Shown here: positions 5,382 through 10,827 of the stretch, piece after piece
Numbering within the stretch: position 1 is the first letter of the stretch
How the letters are laid out: the number at the start of each line of letters is the position of its first letter
NCBI GenBank assembly: GCA_964392915.1
Contig: CAYMRS010000065.1
Span: 1 to 10,827, forward strand
Direction of reading: 5' to 3'
Length of the DNA stretch: 10,827 nt
Source: JAAYUK01 sp964392915
Lineage (GTDB): Bacteria; Nitrospirota; Thermodesulfovibrionia; Thermodesulfovibrionales; Dissulfurispiraceae
Made by a program: the position numbers and the translations under genes
Notes under the pieces: model-generated
What the model saw: only the letters and a program-made list of their open reading frames with translations
Told to the model about the DNA's origin: nothing
The model's database searches: none

Positions 5382-6104
5382 ATGCCTGAAGCAACGCTGA
5401 AAGTAATCCTCCTGCGCCATACGCCGAATCCGGAAGAAACGATAGCTCTCGCGGCCAAGTTGTGCTACAGCCCGTCGGACATCGAAGCTCTGAAGGGAAA
5501 GATTGAAGCGAAGGACCAGAAAACCTTCGTCGAGCGTCTCATGAAAATGGGGCATATGAGTCCGATTGAGCACGCGTCCTTCACCTTTGCGATAGAAGGG
5601 ATCAGCCGCGCCTGCTCGCACCAACTCGTGCGTCACCGGCTCGCCTCTTACAGCCAGCAATCGCAGCGGTATGTCAGCGAGGAGGCTGGGTTCGACTATA
5701 TCATCCCGCCGAGCATCAAAGATGACCCGCAACTCAGGGCGGACTTCGAGCATTGTATGGAGCAGGCTCAGAAGGCTTATCGGCAGGTGGCTGGGAAGCT
5801 GAATGAACGCGGCATCACGGGTGAGGCGGCCAATCAGGATGCGCGCTTTGTACTTCCGAACGCGGCAGAGACCAAAATAATCGTTACGATGAACGCCCGG
5901 GAGCTTCTCCATTTTTTCAGGCAGAGGTGCTGTAACCGGGCACAATGGGAAATACGGGCCATGGCAGATGAGATGCTTCGTCTGGTAAAAACCGCGGCTC
6001 CGGTGATCTTCTCTCAGGCAGGCCCCGGTTGCCTTGCAGTCGCGTGCCCTGAGGGGGAATATTCCTGCGGCAATGCTGTCGAGGTGCGGCAGAAATACCG
6101 GTAA
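5382..6104 (+). CDS. thyX: Flavin-dependent thymidylate synthase
   Basis: A 240-aa ThyX (EC 2.1.1.148), which methylates dUMP to dTMP using methylene-tetrahydrofolate, FAD and NADPH and regenerates tetrahydrofolate directly. The ThyX signature RHRLASYSQQSQRY is at residues 84-97, with RHR binding the nucleotide and flavin. ARFVLPNA at 154-161 and NARELLHFF...AQWEIR at 171-192 are also family landmarks. Length is typical. ATG 5382 is preferred because the family homology starts at LKVILLRHTP. An upstream frame would add 18 residues overlapping hisB. It has no good Shine-Dalgarno and follows hisB by seven bases, so it probably depends on readthrough from the his genes. Its stop abuts the stop of the convergent HDOD gene with no base between. 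Confidence 0.97.
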   Translation: MPEATLKVILLRHTPNPEETIALAAKLCYSPSDIEALKGKIEAKDQKTFVERLMKMGHMSPIEHASFTFAIEGISRACSHQLVRHRLASYSQQSQRYVSEEAGFDYIIPPSIKDDPQLRADFEHCMEQAQKAYRQVAGKLNERGITGEAANQDARFVLPNAAETKIIVTMNARELLHFFRQRCCNRAQWEIRAMADEMLRLVKTAAPVIFSQAGPGCLAVACPEGEYSCGNAVEVRQKYR

Positions 6105-7301
6105 TCAGTTCGCGGTGCTATCACCGGTCATCGACGCGAGCGCCGATTCGAGGCGTTTTGATTCTTCAAGGATAATCTGGACGTACTTCCATCCCTCGGA
6201 ATTCTGATCGAGCGCTGTTGAAAGACGCTTCGCGAAGCCGCCGACAATAAGCAGCGGGTTGCGGATTTCATGCGCCACAGCCTGCAGAGTATCCTTCACC
6301 AGCGGAGACGCGCCCTGATTCTTCAGCACATCGAAGGAGGGCAGCGGTTGACGCGCCAGATGCTCCTGCCAGATCAGCACTTTTGATGACAGTTCGTTCA
6401 GCGAGATGTTGGCCTTCTGCATGAGGCTGACTGCATCTTTGTCACGGTTCACATCAACTTGCAGGCTGTCCGCGATCTGGTCAACCTCCTCGAATATCGC
6501 AACCAGTATGTCGCTCAGCACATCCTGGCTCATGCCATACACAGCTTCAGCTTTTCTGAAAACCGGGTTCCACTCAAGAGACTCCTCGCAGATGAGGGCC
6601 GCAAATTCACGGGCAACCTCCACCACGAGTGCCAGCGGAGGCACGGCATCAGCACTCTCATCCAGCGAATGAAAGCGCTGACACGAAACAATGACGTCGG
6701 GAAAGCGCCAGAAACGCAGAGCTGCTTCCCCGACCTGCCGGTGATCAATGCTAAACTCCTTCTGTTCCCATTGGAGTAGCGGTTTGAGAGGATAAAACTG
6801 GAATTCCCTTGTTATCGGCTTCCCCTTAAGGAATATGTCATGAAATATCAGAAATCCGACTTCGAGCACAAGCCCGGCCACAAACGCCTCTTCCGGATTG
6901 CAGGTCGCGATGCTCTGCGCGAGTGTCTTGGCAAGAAGCCCCTGATACAAAGACGAACGCCAGAAGCGCTCATAATCCATAGCGCCGACCTTGCCCATAG
7001 GAAAGGTGTCGCGCAGCGAAAGAGAGAGCGCCATAATCCTCAGATGATTTGTTCCGATGCGCATAATCGCCTGATCAATGGTTGTTACCGGGGAGGACGA
7101 CTTGATAAATACGCTGTTGGCAAGCCGCAGCAACCTGACCGTCAGTGCGGGGTCAGTCTCAATCAGTTTCGCTAGGGCATCAACCGACGCATTTTCGCTG
7201 GACGCGAGGCCAACCAGCTTCAGGGCTACCAGAGACAGGGACGGCAGGGAATAGCCAGCCTGTATCTTTCTGATGAGTTCTTCTGCCGCATCCTGTTTCA
7301 T
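6105..7301 (-). CDS. HDOD-domain signalling protein with a C-terminal orphan HisKA segment
   Basis: A 398-aa cytoplasmic protein. Residues about 12-210 form an HDOD domain (YSLPSLSLVALKLVGLASS near the N-terminus, ETDPALTVRLLRLANS at 48-63, IDQAIMRIGTNHLR). The position where true HD phosphohydrolases carry HD reads GLVLEVGFLIF, so it is non-catalytic as usual for HDOD. A helical linker covers about 220-330. The end holds a histidine-kinase dimerisation/phosphoacceptor helix pair, with H344 in VAHEIRNPLLIVGGFAKRL and a second helix at 373-390. The protein then stops, without the N, G1 and G2 boxes of an ATPase domain. It could be phosphorylated by another kinase or serve as a dimerising module. 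The start has no proper Shine-Dalgarno, and a -10-like hexamer lies 6 bases upstream. It is convergent with thyX at zero distance. Confidence 0.88.
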   Translation of the reverse strand: MKQDAAEELIRKIQAGYSLPSLSLVALKLVGLASSENASVDALAKLIETDPALTVRLLRLANSVFIKSSSPVTTIDQAIMRIGTNHLRIMALSLSLRDTFPMGKVGAMDYERFWRSSLYQGLLAKTLAQSIATCNPEEAFVAGLVLEVGFLIFHDIFLKGKPITREFQFYPLKPLLQWEQKEFSIDHRQVGEAALRFWRFPDVIVSCQRFHSLDESADAVPPLALVVEVAREFAALICEESLEWNPVFRKAEAVYGMSQDVLSDILVAIFEEVDQIADSLQVDVNRDKDAVSLMQKANISLNELSSKVLIWQEHLARQPLPSFDVLKNQGASPLVKDTLQAVAHEIRNPLLIVGGFAKRLSTALDQNSEGWKYVQIILEESKRLESALASMTGDSTAN

Positions 7302-7307
7302 ACCCTA

Positions 7308-7336
7308 ACGCTAACAGAATCGGCATGATGTGTCAA
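7308..7336 (-). promoter_or_regulatory. Candidate promoter of the HDOD gene, leaderless type
   Basis: Minus strand: a perfect TTGACA at 7331-7336, a 17-base spacer, then TAGCGT at 7308-7313, a TAnnnT-type -10. The start codon follows after 6 bases. The -35 is strong and the -10 weak. Confidence 0.4.
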
Positions 7337-7400
7337 ATAGAAAGACCATGGAAAAAACCGTCAGAGGGGAAAGCGGGGTGGAGCGGCAGGATACGGAGAC

Positions 7401-7892
7401 TCAGGCCTTCTGCCTGCCGGCATCTTCGCCAAAAGAGGCGCTGACAATCAGCATCGCAATGCCGACCGTCAGCCCGATATCAGCAATATTGAATGCAGGC
7501 CAATGATAGCCGGACACATGAAAGTCAAAAAAATCGATGACAGCGCCGCGGTTGAAGACGCGATCGGTCAGATTGCCCAGAGCGCCGCCCAGAACCAGCG
7601 AGAATGCCAGGCGGTTCTGCGGGTCTTTCAGGATGAGCACTGTTACGAGAACGGTCGCGATAATCGCTACCGAGATAAAGAAATACACCCCGAGGCTTTT
7701 GAACATGCCGAACGCGGAGCCGAGGTTTTCGACGTAGACCAAATTGAAAAACGATGTAATCCGGATGGCTTCAAACGGACTGATATTCTGCTGGGCAAGC
7801 TGCTTGGTCAGCTGATCGAGCAGCCAGACAAAAAGGGCGATGCCATACGCGCTCCGCAGGGCGATGCGGCAGCGGACTAATTCACGTATCAT
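7401..7892 (-). CDS. lspA: Prolipoprotein signal peptidase (signal peptidase II)
   Basis: A 163-aa inner-membrane aspartyl protease that cleaves the signal peptide of diacylglyceryl-modified prolipoproteins. Four transmembrane segments are visible, near residues 15-32, 65-88, 95-105 and 133-152. Conserved boxes: VENLGSAFGMF at 54-64, GGALGNLTDRVFN at 102-114, and the catalytic aspartates D120 in VIDFFDFHV and D138 in WPAFNIADIGLTVG. ATG 7892 overlaps the ileS stop as ATGA, so translation is coupled; a longer start 11 codons upstream inside ileS is rejected. There is no strong Shine-Dalgarno. The length is that of typical LspA, and its presence implies a bacterium with processed lipoproteins. 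Confidence 0.96.
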   Translation of the reverse strand: MIRELVRCRIALRSAYGIALFVWLLDQLTKQLAQQNISPFEAIRITSFFNLVYVENLGSAFGMFKSLGVYFFISVAIIATVLVTVLILKDPQNRLAFSLVLGGALGNLTDRVFNRGAVIDFFDFHVSGYHWPAFNIADIGLTVGIAMLIVSASFGEDAGRQKA

Positions 7893-10684
7893 TGCGCCGC
7901 GACGACCCCGTGACAGCGCACGCACAACCCAGGATGATCCTCAAAAGACCCGACGGCGGAACTCCAGTTCCAGCAGCGTTCGCACTTCCTCCCTGCAGCC
8001 TTGCCGACCTTGACCGCAAGCCCCGGGATGGCCTCGCTCAGGTAAGCATCCGGCAACTCCGCGCCTGCCGGTTCTATGCGGACGGCAGAGGCGATAAAGA
8101 GCGTGGGCAGGAAGTCCAGATACTGTGCGAGAACCGCGCCATAGTCATCCGGCACGGAGAAGACAATCTCCGTTTCGAGTCCGCTGCCGACATACTTCTC
8201 TCTTTTCTTTAATTCAAGAGCCTTGTTCGCCTCATCGCGAACCGCTATCAGCATGGCCCAGCGGGCTTCGAGCTCCGCGTCAATGATGGTCTCGTCCGCA
8301 ACAGGAAACCCCGCCAGAAAAACACTTTCCGGGCAGTTCGGATCGTTCTGTGTAATATAGCGCCATATCTCCTCAGACGTAAAGGAAAGAACCGGAGCAA
8401 CAAGTCTGGTCAAATCGACGAGTATGCGGTGGAGTACCCACTGCGCTGCCCGGCGCTCGGGAGAATCCTTCCGGAATGTGTAGATGCGGTCTTTCAGGAT
8501 GTCGAGATAGAAGGAACTCACCTCGACAACGCAGAAATTGTAGACAGCATGAAAAACCTGATGGAAGTCGAATCGCTCATAAGCGTCTGTCACGCGCCTG
8601 ATGAGTCCGTTGAACTTGGAAAGCATCCAGCGGTCTATTTCAAGAAGATCGGCGCTGTAATCACCGTAGTCAAAGTCAGCAATATTGCCGTGAAGATAGC
8701 GCATGGTGTTCCGGATTTTGCGGTACGCCTCGATAAGACGGCTCACAATTTCCTTGGAAAGCTTGACGTCGTCCTTGTAATCTTCGGCGGAGACCCACAG
8801 GCGAATAATTTCGGCTCCGTTCTGTTTGATAATCTCCTGCGGAGCAATGACATTGCCGAGAGACTTCGACATCTTCTTGCCCTGCCCGTCGACGGTAAAC
8901 CCGTGCGTCAAAACCGCGCGATAGGGCGCCTGGTCGCGCGTGCCGACCGAAGCCAGGAGAGAACTCTGGAACCATCCGCGATGCTGGTCGCTGCCCTCCA
9001 GGTAAAGGTCCGCAGGCCAGCTCAGACGCTGATCCTGCTCGACAACGGCCGCATGGCTGACACCGGAATCAAACCAGACATCAAGAATATCCATTTCCTT
9101 CGCAAAGGAGGAACTGCCGCAATTGGCGCACTGGCAGGGCTTGCCGAGCAGCTCCTGAACATCCTTGGCAAACCAGACGTCGGCGCCTTCGGCAGCCGTC
9201 ATAGCGGTAATGCGATCGAACAGTGCGTCATCCTGAATGAACGTGCCGCACTCCTTGCAGGTAATGAGCGTAATCGGAACCCCCCATGAACGCTGGCGCG
9301 AGATGCACCAGTCGGGACGGTTGACGACCATATTGCCGATGCGCTCCCTGCCCCACGCCGGAATCCAGGTGGTCTTCTGAATCTCGCTCAGGCATGTTTG
9401 GCGAAGTTCGTTCTTCTCCATTGAGATGAACCATTGCGCGGTTGCCCGGAAAATGACCGGCTTCTTGCAGCGCCAGCAGTGAGGATAGGAGTGCTGAATT
9501 TTGCTGGTGCCGAGCAGGGAGTTCTTTTCCTGCAGAAGTGCAATAATGCCTTCATTTGCCTTGAAAACAAACTGCCCGGCAAATTCCGGAACCTCTTTCG
9601 TAAACTTGCCGTGGTCATCGACCGGCGCATAGATGTCAAGACCATGCTGGAGCCCGGCTTCGTAGTCGTCCTCGCCGTGGCCGGGCGCGATGTGAACAAT
9701 GCCGCTTCCTTCACCCGTAGTCACGAATTCACCCGAAATGATCCTGGATTCGCGGTCGATAAATGGATGGCGCGCTCTTGTCCCCTCGAGATCCTTGCCG
9801 GTCATGCGGGCAAGCACCTCGCCCGCGAGGCCGATGCGCTCACCGAGCGTCGGCAGATTGTCTTCGGCAACAATCAGAATCAGGTCTCCCTGAGCAACAG
9901 CGGCGTATGTCAGATCGGGATGGACCGCAAGCGCAAGGTTGGCCGGAAGCGTCCACGGGGTGGTCGTCCAGATAACGATTGCGACCTGCTTTCCCGCAGC
10001 CTGAGGTACAAGACGAGCTGCATCAGACTCAACCACAGGGAATGCGACAAAGACCGACGGCGACTCCTTGTCGCTGTATTCGACTTCCGCCTCGGCAAGT
10101 GCCGTTACGCAAGACGGACACCAGTGCACCGGCTTTTTCCCCTTGTACACCGACCCGCGCCGGACAAAGCGGAAAAACTCACTCACAATCGAGGCTTCGT
10201 AGCCATACGACATTGTCAGATACGGCTGAGTCCAGTCGCCGAAGACGCCAAGGCGGCGGAACTCTTCACGTTGTATAGCAACATATTTTTCGGCATATTC
10301 ACGGCAGAGCTGGCGCTTTTTAAGAACATTAAAGCTCTCTTTTTTCTCGCCGAGGGTTTTATCTACCTGAAGCTCAATCGGCAGACCGTGGCAGTCCCAA
10401 CCCGGCACATACGGGGCATAATGGCCCTGCATTGCCTTGTACTTGACGATGATATCCTTGAGGATTTTATTCAGCGCGTGCCCGATATGGATATTGCCAT
10501 TGGCGTAGGGAGGCCCGTCATGCAGGATGTAATGTTTTTTTTCGCGGTTCGCATCCTGCATTTTTTCATAGATGCGGTTTTCTTCCCAGGAACGGATGAT
10601 TTCCGGCTCCCGCTGGCTGAGGTTCGCCTTCATCGGGAAGCCGGTTTGGGGCAGATGCAGGGTGTCTTTATAGTCCATAGGCAT
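7889..10684 (-). CDS. ileS: Isoleucyl-tRNA synthetase
   Basis: A 931-aa class Ia synthetase that charges tRNA-Ile in the cytoplasm and edits valine. In order: the DYKDTLHLPQTGFPMKA opening shared with E. coli IleS, HDGPPYANGNIHIGH with the HIGH box at 66-69, and the CP1 editing domain at about 190-400 with IWTTTPWTLPAN at 238-249 and GSGIVHIAPGHGEDD at 327-341. Next come PHCWRCKKPVIFRATAQWF, an internal zinc ribbon (C476, C479, C519, C522), DVWFDSGVSH, and the KMSKS loop at 604-608. The end is a C-terminal zinc finger with C901, C904, C921 and C924. This is the bacterial type of about 930 residues. The start could be ATG 10684 or ATG 10678 (two residues shorter). I chose 10684 because a -10-like box ends 8 bases before it and neither ATG has a Shine-Dalgarno. 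It is followed by overlapping lspA. Confidence 0.97.
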   Translation of the reverse strand: MPMDYKDTLHLPQTGFPMKANLSQREPEIIRSWEENRIYEKMQDANREKKHYILHDGPPYANGNIHIGHALNKILKDIIVKYKAMQGHYAPYVPGWDCHGLPIELQVDKTLGEKKESFNVLKKRQLCREYAEKYVAIQREEFRRLGVFGDWTQPYLTMSYGYEASIVSEFFRFVRRGSVYKGKKPVHWCPSCVTALAEAEVEYSDKESPSVFVAFPVVESDAARLVPQAAGKQVAIVIWTTTPWTLPANLALAVHPDLTYAAVAQGDLILIVAEDNLPTLGERIGLAGEVLARMTGKDLEGTRARHPFIDRESRIISGEFVTTGEGSGIVHIAPGHGEDDYEAGLQHGLDIYAPVDDHGKFTKEVPEFAGQFVFKANEGIIALLQEKNSLLGTSKIQHSYPHCWRCKKPVIFRATAQWFISMEKNELRQTCLSEIQKTTWIPAWGRERIGNMVVNRPDWCISRQRSWGVPITLITCKECGTFIQDDALFDRITAMTAAEGADVWFAKDVQELLGKPCQCANCGSSSFAKEMDILDVWFDSGVSHAAVVEQDQRLSWPADLYLEGSDQHRGWFQSSLLASVGTRDQAPYRAVLTHGFTVDGQGKKMSKSLGNVIAPQEIIKQNGAEIIRLWVSAEDYKDDVKLSKEIVSRLIEAYRKIRNTMRYLHGNIADFDYGDYSADLLEIDRWMLSKFNGLIRRVTDAYERFDFHQVFHAVYNFCVVEVSSFYLDILKDRIYTFRKDSPERRAAQWVLHRILVDLTRLVAPVLSFTSEEIWRYITQNDPNCPESVFLAGFPVADETIIDAELEARWAMLIAVRDEANKALELKKREKYVGSGLETEIVFSVPDDYGAVLAQYLDFLPTLFIASAVRIEPAGAELPDAYLSEAIPGLAVKVGKAAGRKCERCWNWSSAVGSFEDHPGLCVRCHGVVAAQ

Positions 10685-10692
10685 AGTTTGGT

Positions 10693-10722
10693 ATCGTACC
10701 ACTTGGCCGCACGGTGCTGCAA
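10693..10722 (-). promoter_or_regulatory. Candidate promoter of ileS-lspA, leaderless type
   Basis: Minus strand: TTGCAG at 10717-10722, an 18-base spacer, then TACGAT at 10693-10698. ATG 10684 follows after 8 bases. The -10 sits in the short inverted repeat GGTA-CGA-TACC. No T-box leader is possible with so little untranslated RNA. Confidence 0.35.
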
Positions 10723-10746
10723 GTCAGGCCCCACCTGCAAGGAGCG

Positions 10747-10827
10747 ATGGCGCTGAAGCCGCCATATTCATGTGTTTTGACAAAGAGGGAAGCGGAATAC
10801 TGCGCTTTTCCCGAACTCTCCGTGTCC
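10747..10827 (+). CDS. Possible start of an unknown gene running off the right edge
   Basis: An open plus-strand frame starts at ATG 10747 and reads MALKPPYSCVLTKREAEYCA without a stop to the window end (27 codons). AAGGAG at 10739-10744 lies just before it, but the spacing to the ATG is only two bases, shorter than ideal. It would be divergent from ileS. The peptide is too short to assign, and no clear promoter is visible. All three minus-strand frames here close within the window and look unremarkable. Confidence 0.2.
   Translation, partial: MALKPPYSCVLTKREAEYCAFPELSVS

Noticed and set aside
5289..5945. 218-codon minus-strand frame opposite thyX
   Set aside because: ThyX signature residues on the plus strand settle the coding strand.
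7302..7400. Intrinsic terminator after lspA
   Set aside because: A TTTTTT run follows GACGG on the minus strand, but only a 3-bp CCG/CGG stem can be formed, so termination there is not supported.
7893..7925. Longer lspA start 11 codons upstream
   Set aside because: It would overlap ileS by more than 30 bases, adds a basic, non-family extension, and the ATGA overlap start is the usual coupling pattern.
8429..9289. 286-codon plus-strand frame
   Set aside because: Antisense to the KMSKS half of ileS, with no Shine-Dalgarno or family features.
9434..10756. Long 440-codon open frame on the plus strand opposite ileS
   Set aside because: It lies wholly antisense to ileS, whose HIGH, editing and zinc motifs are unmistakable. 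Its translation is rich in R, H and C with no recognisable domain, and it is a shadow of biased codon use.
10703..10827. T-box riboswitch upstream of ileS
   Set aside because: No T-box consensus or specifier stem-loop is visible, and the predicted transcription start is next to the ATG.

Overview
The window reads as chromosomal DNA from a Gram-negative bacterium that is probably anaerobic or microaerophilic. LspA points to lipoprotein processing. A ferredoxin:thioredoxin-reductase catalytic chain encoded beside a glutaredoxin, the flavin-dependent thymidylate synthase ThyX, and an HDOD signalling protein together fit lineages such as Nitrospirota or Desulfobacterota/Deltaproteobacteria. That placement is inference from gene content; there is no rRNA or other phylogenetic marker here. 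Coding is dense and no stretch above 300 bases lacks a gene.

Layout. (1) 1-987 is a mobile-DNA patch. A 5'-truncated IS200/IS605-type TnpA runs off the left edge on the minus strand. It abuts a compact REP-associated tyrosine transposase (RAYT) element whose gene sits between 26-base inverted repeats that agree at 25 positions. (2) 1133-1282 is a 49-residue single-span membrane protein with its own strong promoter and Shine-Dalgarno. (3) 1310-2712 on the minus strand holds an unknown 117-aa protein, a glutaredoxin and an FTR catalytic subunit in a tight thiol-redox operon, then a separate unknown 122-aa protein. (4) 2879-3676 (minus) is an inositol-monophosphatase-family phosphatase, divergent from hisC. 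Directly after its stop, in the +1 frame, lies a short zinc-ribbon-like tail. (5) 3744-6104 (plus) is hisC-hisB-thyX: the first two overlap by ATGA and thyX follows seven bases after hisB. (6) 6105-7301 (minus) is an HDOD protein ending in a histidine-kinase dimerisation (HisKA) segment with no ATPase domain. Its stop abuts that of thyX. (7) 7401-10684 (minus) is ileS followed by lspA, again overlapping by ATGA.

How it fits together. hisC and hisB supply two histidine-biosynthesis steps, and thyX supplies dTMP without DHFR-dependent thymidylate synthase chemistry. ileS-lspA is a common bacterial pairing. The Grx-FTR operon would pass electrons from ferredoxin to protein disulfides.

The most interesting signals are these. 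Five genes (the RAYT, the phosphatase, hisC, the HDOD gene and ileS) lack a Shine-Dalgarno and have a plausible -10 hexamer ending 6-8 bases before the start codon, suggesting leaderless mRNAs. Other genes in the window have clear Shine-Dalgarno sequences. The out-of-frame zinc-ribbon tail sits at a TCC TGA stop context. The RAYT/IS200 junction and the kinase-less HisKA tail are also worth attention. I see no CRISPR array, tRNA, rRNA or clearly new defence system.
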